Shown one piece after another: positions 23,574 to 30,661 of a stretch of 56,993 nt of DNA. How positions within the stretch are numbered: the stretch's first letter is position 1; every line of letters begins with the position of its first letter. The position numbers and the translations under genes are program-made. The stretch lies in NCBI GenBank assembly GCA_947648875.1, contig CANSPM010000022.1, forward strand, positions 1 to 56,993, in the 5' to 3' direction. This DNA is from an uncultured Lachnospiraceae bacterium (GTDB lineage Bacteria > Bacillota > Clostridia > Lachnospirales > Lachnospiraceae). The notes under the pieces are model-generated. The model was not told the DNA's origin and ran no database searches. It saw only the letters and a list, made by a program, of their open reading frames with translations.

Positions 23574-23602
23574 TTCAAAAAGCCTCCCATGGACAGGGAG
23601 GC
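23574..23602 (-). terminator. Attenuator in the rplJ leader
   Basis: On the minus strand GCCTCCC and GGGAGGC form a stem with a short loop, followed directly by TTTTTGAAT. It is 120 nt before rplJ and inside the transcribed leader, so it should act as a transcription attenuator. Confidence 0.7.
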
Positions 23603-23721
23603 ACAATTTCCTATAAAAACGCACTCTCCTCGGTAGGCGCTACGCTTATTCCTGCAAGATCGGCACATTGCGCCGCTCCCCCGGAACCTACTGTCTTCGG
23701 CATGGTTTATTAACCGTTAGT

Positions 23722-23750
23722 AATGTAGCACATGGTGGGATTTTTGTCAA
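23722..23750 (-). promoter_or_regulatory. Promoter of rplJ-rplL
   Basis: Minus-strand TTGACA (23745-23750), a 17-nt spacer and TACATT (23722-23727): a strong housekeeping promoter directly upstream of the L10 leader. It shows that rplJL does not depend on rplKA transcription. Confidence 0.8.
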
Positions 23751-23878
23751 GACTCTACAGCAAATATTTTCACTTTTTCTTAAAAGCCCCGGCCACATTT
23801 TCTGCCGCATATTCCTTCAAAACCGCTCTCTTTCATCCATTGCAATTACACTCGGAAAGTTTTTTACTGATCCCAGGC

Positions 23879-25975
23879 TCAAATCTCAGAGGGGGGCACC
23901 GGAGGATCAGGAGCAATCCGATATACCCACACCTCGTAGTAGGCCGTATCGTCCGTAAAAGGGCTGCCCTCCACCAGCTCCAGGCACAGGTTCGTCTGTT
24001 CCTGGGCGGACCGGCTTAATTCCACCGGAGCCGCCGCCAGAAGATAACGGATGTTCAGATCCTGCATGGCGTTTAGGTCATAGTCCAGATCCGTGTAAGG
24101 GGACTGCCCCCTGGAAACCATGCCATTTATGCCGTAGGGCGCGCCCGCCAGGTAAAGACGGTTGCCCCATTCGTCAAAGTAGCGCAGAGACTCGGGATTT
24201 TCTTCCAGCTCCCGGGTCATGATCCGCCTGAATCTATGCTTATATGCCAGGTCATAATTGTTGGAGTAACCGTCCGCGCAGGTATAACCGTGATAGAGAG
24301 CCACCGAGGGGTAGATTCCCAGACTGACTACACTGTAATTGTCCTTTTCGGCGCCGATCACCTGGTCTATGCGGGCAAACACATCATCCATGTAGATACT
24401 CTCCCAGGTGATTTGCTGATAGTCCGGAGACAGCATCAAACGCACGTTCTTATTCAGGGGACTGTCCCGCAAAATCTGTAGTCCCTCCACCGTCACAAGC
24501 AGGGCGCAGCAGAGCGCCGGGATCATACCCACAACTTTCCGTGCTTTCTCCCCCCATCCACATATACTCTCCAGCAACAGCCCCAACACAAGCATCCACA
24601 GGAAGGGAAAACACCAATAGATCCGGTCCGCCTGGAAATAAGGCAGCGCGCCTCCTATGGACAGCCGCAAAGATATTATGGGGCTACTGTTCCACATCAC
24701 TGCCAGACAGGCGGCGCAGACCAGCAAACCGATCAAGGTCCAGGCCGCAGTAAAGCACTTGGGAAATGTGGAAATTCTCCCTGTAGCCGCAATTCCGATT
24801 TTCGGCGCGTCACAGGAAGTTCCGGCCCGGTCCGGCCCGGGATTTTTTAAGGTTTGTCTTCTGTTTTGCAGCATTTTTACGGAAAATGCCAGTGCCAGGA
24901 GTATTGCCGCCGCCAGTATACCAGTGGAATATACCGGAGAATAAGATCCCCCACCGAAAAGGAGTTCCCGGAAAGATGCCAGCGGATTCTCCACAGCCCG
25001 CAGCGTCATCTCCTGCCTGTGGGTGGTAAAGCTCTCCCCCGACAGAGCCCGCAGCAGATCCAGATTGGTAACCAGATAGACGCCCAACAGTGTCAGCGCC
25101 GCGCCCCCCACTCGGAGCGCAGGTTGGAGACCGCTCTTTTTCCGAAATCCCGCCATCGCCAGGTAAAGTGACCACAAAAAGCCTGCCGCAACCCAAACAT
25201 AACCCACCAGTGTCAGGGAAGAACAGGCCCCATACAGGGCCGCCGTAAGATACCATCCGGTCATACCCGGGGATTTTCTCCGCGTGCGGCCAGATTGCGG
25301 GACAACTTTTTCCGCAGTGCCGACCGCCCTGCCGTCAGAAACTCCCCTGTGTGTGTCAGTCCCTGTGGCACTGCGCCAAGTCCTCCTGTGTGTGTCAGTC
25401 CCTGTGGCACTGCCACAAGTCCCCCTGTGTGTGTCAGTCCCTGTGGCACTGCCCCAAGTCCTCCTGTGTGTGTCAGTCCCTGTTGTTCCCCCGCCCAGCC
25501 TGAGCGCGCACAACACCAGCATGGGCTGACCCAGCGCCGCCAATCCATAGACAGGGTAAAAGGGAATATAGCTGAACAGACAGGCCGTTGCCCAGCTCGC
25601 CTCGGGCCTGACCGCCAGTCGCCTGCACAGACTGTACATACCCAGAAATCCCACCGCCAGGCAAAGCCAGTGCATCAGCCCATAGGCGGCAAAGGGAGGC
25701 AACAGCCTGTAAAGCAGAACTCCCAACGGCGCGGGGGGCAGCATGGATGCCTTGTCCATGCCGTTCATAAACTGGGGAATCAAATCTCCCTGCCCCAGAT
25801 ATCTGGCCTGATACATATAGTTCAGCACCTCTCCGTCCAGCTGATCATGCACTGGGACATAGCTGCCCTCCCCCAGGACCAGGTAGGGAAGCGTGATCAT
25901 GCTTACCGCAAACAATCCCAGCAGGACCAACACTGCATCCCTGTGTCGCAGATAGCTTTTTCTCAACTTATCCAT
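23879..25975 (-). CDS. Large multi-spanning membrane protein with a repetitive hydrophilic insert
   Basis: A 698-residue integral membrane protein with about 10-12 hydrophobic segments. The N-terminal region (LPYLVLGEGSYVPVHDQLDGE, first third) and a long C-terminal extracytoplasmic domain resemble DUF6044/YfhO-like or GT-C glycosyltransferase-like proteins; I cannot name a substrate. Between transmembrane segments, at about residues 162-211, lies a hydrophilic insert of four 13-residue repeats (GTDTHRRTWGSAT type). It is unusual for such a gene to sit between rplA and rplJ. A terminator precedes it and the L10 promoter follows, so it is a separate unit. The ribosome site is GAGAGGGGC. Confidence 0.75.
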   Translation of the reverse strand: MDKLRKSYLRHRDAVLVLLGLFAVSMITLPYLVLGEGSYVPVHDQLDGEVLNYMYQARYLGQGDLIPQFMNGMDKASMLPPAPLGVLLYRLLPPFAAYGLMHWLCLAVGFLGMYSLCRRLAVRPEASWATACLFSYIPFYPVYGLAALGQPMLVLCALRLGGGTTGTDTHRRTWGSATGTDTHRGTCGSATGTDTHRRTWRSATGTDTHRGVSDGRAVGTAEKVVPQSGRTRRKSPGMTGWYLTAALYGACSSLTLVGYVWVAAGFLWSLYLAMAGFRKKSGLQPALRVGGAALTLLGVYLVTNLDLLRALSGESFTTHRQEMTLRAVENPLASFRELLFGGGSYSPVYSTGILAAAILLALAFSVKMLQNRRQTLKNPGPDRAGTSCDAPKIGIAATGRISTFPKCFTAAWTLIGLLVCAACLAVMWNSSPIISLRLSIGGALPYFQADRIYWCFPFLWMLVLGLLLESICGWGEKARKVVGMIPALCCALLVTVEGLQILRDSPLNKNVRLMLSPDYQQITWESIYMDDVFARIDQVIGAEKDNYSVVSLGIYPSVALYHGYTCADGYSNNYDLAYKHRFRRIMTRELEENPESLRYFDEWGNRLYLAGAPYGINGMVSRGQSPYTDLDYDLNAMQDLNIRYLLAAAPVELSRSAQEQTNLCLELVEGSPFTDDTAYYEVWVYRIAPDPPVPPSEI
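25342..25490 (-). repeat. Tandem 39-bp repeats inside the membrane protein gene
   Basis: Nearly four copies of a 39-bp unit, each containing the invariant core TGTGTGTGTCAGTCCCTGT on the plus strand, with a few variable positions per copy. The repeats keep frame and encode the 13-residue hydrophilic unit. There are no variable spacers, so this is a minisatellite, not CRISPR. Confidence 0.9.
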
Positions 25976-26059
25976 GATGCCCCTCTCTTATTTTCTGTCC
26001 ACCATATTGCCCGTTGTCAGAAATCCGGTTCTATTTCCGCAGGTCACAAACGCAGGGTG

Positions 26060-26088
26060 AAAAAGAACCCTCCCAAAAGGGAAGGTTC
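26060..26088 (-). terminator. Terminator of rplK-rplA
   Basis: On the minus strand GAACCTTCCC pairs with GGGAGGGTTC around a TTTT loop (10 bp, one G-U), followed by UUUUU. It is 30 nt after the rplA stop. It cleanly separates rplKA from the membrane protein gene. Confidence 0.85.
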
Positions 26089-26117
26089 CATAAAACGCTG
26101 TTGTGACAGGCCTCAGA

Positions 26118-26807
26118 TCAGAACTTCGCAACACTTACTTTTACGCCGGGGCCCATGGTGGAGGTCAGAGTGATGCTTCTCAAATACTGACCTTTCAATA
26201 CGCTGGGCTTGGCCTTTACGATGGCATCCATCAGTGCCTTGAAATTCTCCTGCAAAGCTTCTTCCGTGAAGGAAGCCTTGCCTACGGGAACATGCACAAT
26301 GTTGTTTTTATCCAATCTGTACTCAATCTTACCGGCCTTGATATCGTTGATGGCTTTGGTGACATCCATGGTTACCGTGCCGGCCTTGGGGTTGGGCATC
26401 AAACCCTTGGGGCCCAGAACCTTACCGAGACGGCCCACCACACCCATCATATCGGGGGTTGCAACCACCACGTCGAAATCCAGCCAGCCCTCGTTCTGAA
26501 TCTTGGGAATCAGCTCCTCACCGCCGACATAATCCGCGCCCGCAGCCTCAGCCTCATTTATTTTGTCTCCCTTTGCAAATACCAGAACTCTCACGGTCTT
26601 ACCGGTTCCGTTGGGCAGCACCACCGCCCCACGGATCTGCTGGTCCGCATGACGACCGTCGCAGCCGGTTCTGATATGCACCTCAATCGTCTCGTCAAAC
26701 TTTGCGACTGCGGTCTTCTTGGCCAGAGCAATCGCCTCCTCCGGCTCGTAGAAAGTTGTTCTGTCGACCAGCTTCGCAGCTTCTACATATTTCTTACCAT
26801 GTTTCAT
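26118..26807 (-). CDS. rplA: 50S ribosomal protein L1
   Basis: L1, the stalk protein at the E site, which represses its own mRNA in many bacteria. It is 229 residues with [15 protein letters not shown] at the start and the diagnostic [18 protein letters not shown] chose ATG 26807 because AGGAGG lies 7 nt upstream; an ATG two codons earlier is too close to that site. It is 60 nt after rplK. Confidence 0.97.
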   Translation of the reverse strand: MKHGKKYVEAAKLVDRTTFYEPEEAIALAKKTAVAKFDETIEVHIRTGCDGRHADQQIRGAVVLPNGTGKTVRVLVFAKGDKINEAEAAGADYVGGEELIPKIQNEGWLDFDVVVATPDMMGVVGRLGKVLGPKGLMPNPKAGTVTMDVTKAINDIKAGKIEYRLDKNNIVHVPVGKASFTEEALQENFKALMDAIVKAKPSVLKGQYLRSITLTSTMGPGVKVSVAKF

Positions 26808-26867
26808 TATCATACCTCCTAGGTTCCAGCGACAATCCCTGCGGAACTGTCTCCCAATCAATAGTGT

Positions 26868-27293
26868 TTAGTCTTCAACAACAATACCCATGCTTCTCGC
26901 AGTACCGGCGATCATGCTCATGGCTGCCTCGACGCTTGCCGCATTCAGATCCGGCATCTTCATCTCCGCAATCTCACGAACCTTGTCCTTGGAAATGGTA
27001 GCAACCTTGGTCTTATTGGGAGCTGCTGACGCAGTCTTTAAGTTGCATGCCTTTTTGAGCAGTACTGCCGCAGGCGGAGTCTTGGTAACGAAACTAAAGC
27101 TTCTGTCCGCGTATACAGTGATAACAACAGGAATGATCAGATCACCCTTGTCTGCTGTCCTGGCGTTGAACTGCTTGGTAAATTCAACGATATTCACACC
27201 GTGCTGACCCAGAGCGGGACCAACCGGCGGAGCCGGCGTTGCCTTGCCGGCAGGAATCTGTAACTTAATGTATCCTACTACTTTCTTTGCCAT
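26868..27293 (-). CDS. rplK: 50S ribosomal protein L11
   Basis: L11, which forms the GTPase-associated centre with 23S rRNA and is needed for RelA-type stringent signalling and thiopeptide action. It is 141 residues, starting [18 protein letters not shown] and containing [14 protein letters not shown] with the proline-rich thiopeptide region. The start at 27293 has an AGGAGG site. The longer upstream frame is not supported. The 231-nt spacer before it (27294-27524) has GC-rich stems; it may hold an L1 or L11 control site, but I cannot assign one. Confidence 0.97.
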   Translation of the reverse strand: MAKKVVGYIKLQIPAGKATPAPPVGPALGQHGVNIVEFTKQFNARTADKGDLIIPVVITVYADRSFSFVTKTPPAAVLLKKACNLKTASAAPNKTKVATISKDKVREIAEMKMPDLNAASVEAAMSMIAGTARSMGIVVED

Positions 27294-27524
27294 AGTGGCA
27301 CCTCCTATAATGTGGTAATCCGGCGCAAGCACTTCGGATTTATGTCGATCCGGGTCTTGCTCCCACTGAAACACAGCCTCGCAGGAAACGATTCCGCAAC
27401 CTTTAGTCCTGCGCCGCCATATTCCCATGCTGCCGGGGCCAAAGCCCCATCGCCGTCCGGTCTCAAAATACCGGCGGCTATATTCACCGGAAGAAACCAT
27501 ATCCCCTCCGGAAAATACTTTGAT

Positions 27525-28046
27525 TTAAGAAAGTTTCCTGATCTCCGCGAAGCTGATCTCCACAGGGGTCTCCCTTCCGAACAGTTCCACGTTGATGGTA
27601 GCCGTCTGCTTGCCATAATCCATCTTCTGAACGATACCCACTGTATCCTTCCAGACGCCGGCCACGACGGATATGCTGTCTCCCTCCGCGAAATCCACGG
27701 ATATATTGTCCGTCTTGATCCCCAGAGGCTTCATCTCCGCTTCCGTAAGCGGGACCGGCTTGCTTCCGGGCCCCACGAACCCGGTAACGCCGCGGGTGTT
27801 GCGCACTACATACCAGGTGTCGTCATTCATATCCATATTCAGAAGCACATAGCCCGGAAACATCTTGCGCTGAACCGTCTTTTTCACGCCGTTTTTCATC
27901 TCAACCACTTCTTCCAGAGGCACTCTGACCTCCAGGATCTGCTCCGCCAGAGAAGGGTTGTTTTCAATGGTCTTCTCAATATTGGCTTTGACCTTATTCT
28001 CATACCCGGAATAAGTATGAACTACATACCATTTTGCCTCTGCCAT
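27525..28046 (-). CDS. nusG: Transcription termination/antitermination factor NusG
   Basis: NusG, which binds RNA polymerase and, in Firmicutes, modulates pausing. At 173 residues it has the N-terminal NGN domain (KWYVVHTYSGYENKVKANIE, then FPGYVLLNMDMND) and the C-terminal KOW domain (FAEGDSISVVAGVWKDTVG). It is 15 nt after secE, the usual order. Confidence 0.97.
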   Translation of the reverse strand: MAEAKWYVVHTYSGYENKVKANIEKTIENNPSLAEQILEVRVPLEEVVEMKNGVKKTVQRKMFPGYVLLNMDMNDDTWYVVRNTRGVTGFVGPGSKPVPLTEAEMKPLGIKTDNISVDFAEGDSISVVAGVWKDTVGIVQKMDYGKQTATINVELFGRETPVEISFAEIRKLS

Positions 28047-28061
28047 ACAATCACCCTCGCT

Positions 28062-28265
28062 CTAAATTGTTGTCAGGATATTCACGCCATACTGAATAAA
28101 GTAATCCAGCACGGCAATGATAATTCCCAAAACTACAGATATCGCTACAACTGCTACAGACTGCTTAAAGGTAGATTGTCTGTCAGGCCAGGAAATCTTC
28201 TTGAACTCGGCCTTGAGCCCGTCAATAAATTTAGGCTTTGCGGTCTTTTCCGCAGAATCTCCCAT
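28062..28265 (-). CDS. secE: Preprotein translocase subunit SecE
   Basis: A small single-span SecE of 67 residues, typical of Gram-positive bacteria. It has the conserved cytoplasmic amphipathic part (GLKAEFKKISWPDR) and one transmembrane helix (about residues 38-60). It stabilises SecY in the Sec channel. The start at ATG 28265 follows the AGGTAAGC purine tract; the upstream frame is spacer. Confidence 0.93.
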   Translation of the reverse strand: MGDSAEKTAKPKFIDGLKAEFKKISWPDRQSTFKQSVAVVAISVVLGIIIAVLDYFIQYGVNILTTI

Positions 28266-28283
28266 GCTTACCTCTTTTCTGCC

Positions 28284-28460
28284 TATCGTGGGGAGCTGCC
28301 CCGCGATACTGCGATAATACCTGTCCGGAAATTCTATTTCCAAACTCCCCTGTTCCCGCATATCACAGGCCGGGCCTGCGATACTGCGTCAAATGGTACA
28401 TGGAACCTGTATTTCCAAACTTGCCTCTGCCTTCACAACGCGGACCTGCGCCCGTCTTAT
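28284..28460 (-). repeat. secE-rpmG spacer: palindromes and a diverged tandem repeat
   Basis: The 209-nt spacer has two palindromes: about 28284-28308 (TATCG...CGATA around GGGG/CCCC) and 28361-28383 (10-bp stem, one G-U in the minus RNA). The segments from 28303 and from about 28379 both begin CGATACTGCG and both contain TATTTCCAAACT, so the spacer looks like an old tandem duplication of about 76 bp. No tRNA-Trp gene is present here, although one is common at this place in Firmicutes. Confidence 0.55.
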
Positions 28461-28474
28461 TGTGCCATGGCCGA

Positions 28475-28624
28475 TTACTTGGTCTCCTTGTGCATGGTAT
28501 GAGTCCGGCAGAACCTACAGTACTTCTTGGTCTCCATACGGTCGGGATGAGTCTTCTTATCCTTGGTGGTATTGTAGTTACGCTGTTTGCACTCTGTGCA
28601 TGCTAAAGTAATTCTTGTACGCAT
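28475..28624 (-). CDS. rpmG: 50S ribosomal protein L33
   Basis: A 49-residue L33 with both zinc-binding pairs: [10 protein letters not shown] near the start and [11 protein letters not shown] near the end (Cys-x2-Cys twice). It is therefore the zinc-dependent form. It starts [13 protein letters not shown] with GGAGGAAACA before the ATG. It heads the rpmG-secE-nusG series. Confidence 0.95.
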   Translation of the reverse strand: MRTRITLACTECKQRNYNTTKDKKTHPDRMETKKYCRFCRTHTMHKETK

Positions 28625-28712
28625 TGTTTCCTCCATTCCGCTGCGGGAGCAGCCGTCTAACGTTTTATAATTTAGGCATAAAAAAAAGACCTAATATCCA
28701 TCTCGCCTAATA

Positions 28713-28741
28713 AATGTAGCATAATCCATGGCATCCGTCAA
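28713..28741 (-). promoter_or_regulatory. Promoter of rpmG-secE-nusG-rplKA
   Basis: Minus-strand TTGACG (28736-28741), a 17-nt spacer and TACATT (28713-28718), about 90 nt before rpmG. The rest of the rpmG-asnA interval (28742-28953) is GC-rich. It has a palindrome with GGGGGTAT/ATGCCCCC arms near 28910-28930, probably at the asnA 3' end, and no gene I can support. Confidence 0.7.
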
Positions 28742-28953
28742 TACCCAATTTCTATTTTCAGGCCCTGTTCATCGGAAATTACACCACGGTTGGCATGGAT
28801 GATACTCCCGCCAGCTCATCCTTCCCATGCCGCCGGGGACGTCTATCCTTCGGAAACGGTTTGCCCGTCGGATTCTCTTTTCATAGGGCAGAGCGCCCGG
28901 GCCCGGAGCGGGGGCATACGACATACCCCCACATGTATATGCCCGGCCCACTC

Positions 28954-29964
28954 CTACAGCAGCTGTAGCCCCACCTTTAAAGCCTCCCGGATCACTTCCT
29001 CCGGCCACAGGGAACATTGCACCTCTCCGATATGCGCCTTGCGCAGGAAAAACATGCAGATTCTGGACTGCCCGATGCCGCCTCCGATGGTGAAGGGTAC
29101 CGTCTCATCCAATATGGATTTCTGGAAGGGCAACTGGGCACGCTCCGGACAACCTGCCTTTTCCAGCTGGGACAGAAGCGACTCCCTGTCCACCCGGATA
29201 CCCATGGAAGACAACTCCAGCGCTATATCCAGCACGGGATAATACACCACGATATCCGCGTTCAGCGCCCAGTCGTCATAGTCCGGCGCGCGACCGTCAT
29301 GGGGCTCGCCGTTTTCCAGCGCGTCTCCGATCTGCATGATGCACACGGCGCCTTTGGCCTTGGTTATATAGTATTCTCTCTCCCTGGGAGTATAGTCGGG
29401 AAACATTTCTTCCAGCTCCCTTGTGGTGATGAAGAAAATATCATGGGGCAGGATTTCTTCAATATAGTCATAGTGGATCGCCATGTATTTCTCCGTCTTG
29501 CGAAGCACCTTGTAAACCGTGCGCACCGCTTCTTTCAGAGTGTCCAGATTCCGGTCCTCCCGGGTAATGATTTTCTCCCAATCCCACTGGTCCACATAGA
29601 TGGAATGAATATTGTCCGTGACTTCGTCTCTGCGGATGGCGCTCATATCCGTATACAGCCCCTCTCCCACGGAGAAACCGTATTTCTGTAGCGCATAGCG
29701 CTTCCACTTGGCCAGAGACTGCACCACCTGGGCCTCCCTGCCCTCCTGCTCCTTAATATCGAAACTCACGGGCCGCTCCACACCGTTTAAATTGTCGTTC
29801 ATACCGGACTCCGGAGCCACAAAAAGCGGTGCGGATACCCGCAGCAAATGCATGCGCTCCGCCAGCAGCCCCTGAAAAAAGTCCTTTACGGTCTTGATCG
29901 CCACCTGGGTCTCGTATAGATTCAACTGGGACTTGTATCCCTTGGGTATTAATTGGTTAGCCAT
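28954..29964 (-). CDS. asnA: Aspartate-ammonia ligase (asparagine synthetase A)
   Basis: AsnA makes asparagine from aspartate, ammonia and ATP. The 337-residue protein has the class II aminoacyl-tRNA-synthetase-like fold with the family hallmarks. These include VAPESGMNDNLNGVERPV near residue 60, SVGEGLYTDMSAIRRDE, VDQWDWEKII, and the C-terminal GGGIGQSRICMFFL. MANQLIPKGYKS at 29964 is the most likely start, but the ribosome site is poor and an ATG four codons upstream is possible. It faces away from valS. Confidence 0.95.
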   Translation of the reverse strand: MANQLIPKGYKSQLNLYETQVAIKTVKDFFQGLLAERMHLLRVSAPLFVAPESGMNDNLNGVERPVSFDIKEQEGREAQVVQSLAKWKRYALQKYGFSVGEGLYTDMSAIRRDEVTDNIHSIYVDQWDWEKIITREDRNLDTLKEAVRTVYKVLRKTEKYMAIHYDYIEEILPHDIFFITTRELEEMFPDYTPREREYYITKAKGAVCIMQIGDALENGEPHDGRAPDYDDWALNADIVVYYPVLDIALELSSMGIRVDRESLLSQLEKAGCPERAQLPFQKSILDETVPFTIGGGIGQSRICMFFLRKAHIGEVQCSLWPEEVIREALKVGLQLL

Positions 29965-30215
29965 TTTCTTATGAACCATACCTTTCCGTATTTTTTCCAT
30001 TTCCAGTACTATTTAACCGCTTTTTGCCGGGTTTGGCAAGTGTTTTTTGCGCCCCGGAAAACATTTTTGCCCAGGCGCCCTTTTCTGTTCTATGAGTTTC
30101 TTCCAGTTTACAATTCGCAAAACAGCGATCTGCATAAGTAAACACAAGGGACAAAAAGGCAAAACTACTCTGCTACTGCAAACGATCCGTGGCGACGACG
30201 ACCCAAAAACACCTC

Positions 30216-30243
30216 TTGACAGACTCCACATACATGCTATAAT
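30216..30243 (+). promoter_or_regulatory. Promoter of the valS T-box leader
   Basis: TTGACA (30216-30221), a 16-nt spacer and a perfect TATAAT (30238-30243). The start near 30250 gives a leader of about 410 nt before valS. Confidence 0.8.
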
Positions 30244-30249
30244 AACCGT

Positions 30250-30628
30250 ATTACGAGACAGGAGGCCGCAGACGGTTTCCCCGACCCGCACAAGACAAAT
30301 ACAGACAAAGAGGCATCGACGAGGAGAAGTACATACGTTTCCGGATGAACAGAGAGAAAGTGGCAGGTGAGAACTTTCGTGAAGGGCGTGTGGAAGTGAC
30401 CTTTGAGCTTTGGGCCGAACAGGATATACTCAGTAGGTTCCAACGGAAATCCCCACCGTTATCAGGGGAGCGATATCGGAAAATCACGGTTTTTCCGCCA
30501 TTCCCGGCATCCGGGATAATGGTTGCGTATATTTTCCCGTATTGTAATGAGTGCAGAAGAATTTCTGAATTTAGGTGGTACCACGGACATGTTGTTCGCC
30601 CTGAGCTTTGGCTTAGGGCGATTTTTTT
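30250..30628 (+). promoter_or_regulatory. T-box riboswitch, valine-type
   Basis: A complete T-box leader. The AGTA motif is at about 30327, AGAGAG of stem I at about 30352, and the GGTGAGAA loop follows. The specifier region is GGAAGTGACCTTTGAG, with GTG (Val) at 30396-30398. CAGTAGG follows, and the T-box proper AGGTGGTACCACGG is at 30573-30586. A terminator comes last. Uncharged tRNA-Val should pair with the specifier and with the T-box to allow read-through into valS. The GTG call comes from spacing to conserved neighbours, read by eye. Confidence 0.9.
30597..30628 (+). terminator. T-box terminator
   Basis: CGCCCTGAGC pairs with GCTTAGGGCG (30597-30606 with 30611-30620) around TTTG, followed by TTTTTTT (30622-30628). 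It is mutually exclusive with the antiterminator formed by the T-box sequence just upstream. Confidence 0.9.
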
Positions 30629-30661
30629 GTCTGATTTGTTCATTAATAAGGAGGTATCCCT

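Larger units (their letters stand above)
23458..23720 (-). promoter_or_regulatory. L10-type ribosomal leader of rplJL
   Basis: The mRNA leader from the promoter at 23722-23750 to rplJ is about 265 nt long and highly structured. It includes a terminator-like stem with a U-run at about 23574-23602 (GCCTCCC paired with GGGAGGC, then TTTTTG), the perfect stem TCGGAAGC/GCTTCCGA at about 23491-23510, and a 12-bp stem at 23526-23552. Position and layout match the known L10 leader, in which L10-L12 binding controls the operon. The match to the family was not computed. Confidence 0.6.

Noticed and set aside
25342..25490. Possible CRISPR array
   Set aside because: The units are directly adjacent, coding and without variable spacers; no cas genes.
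25295..26173. 292-codon plus-strand frame with CVSPCGTA repeats
   Set aside because: The repeats are the 39-bp minisatellite read backwards; the minus-strand frame has real transmembrane segments across its whole length.
28266..28474. tRNA-Trp gene between secE and rpmG
   Set aside because: No cloverleaf, no T-loop GTTCGA-like sequence and no anticodon arm could be found; the spacer is made of repeats.
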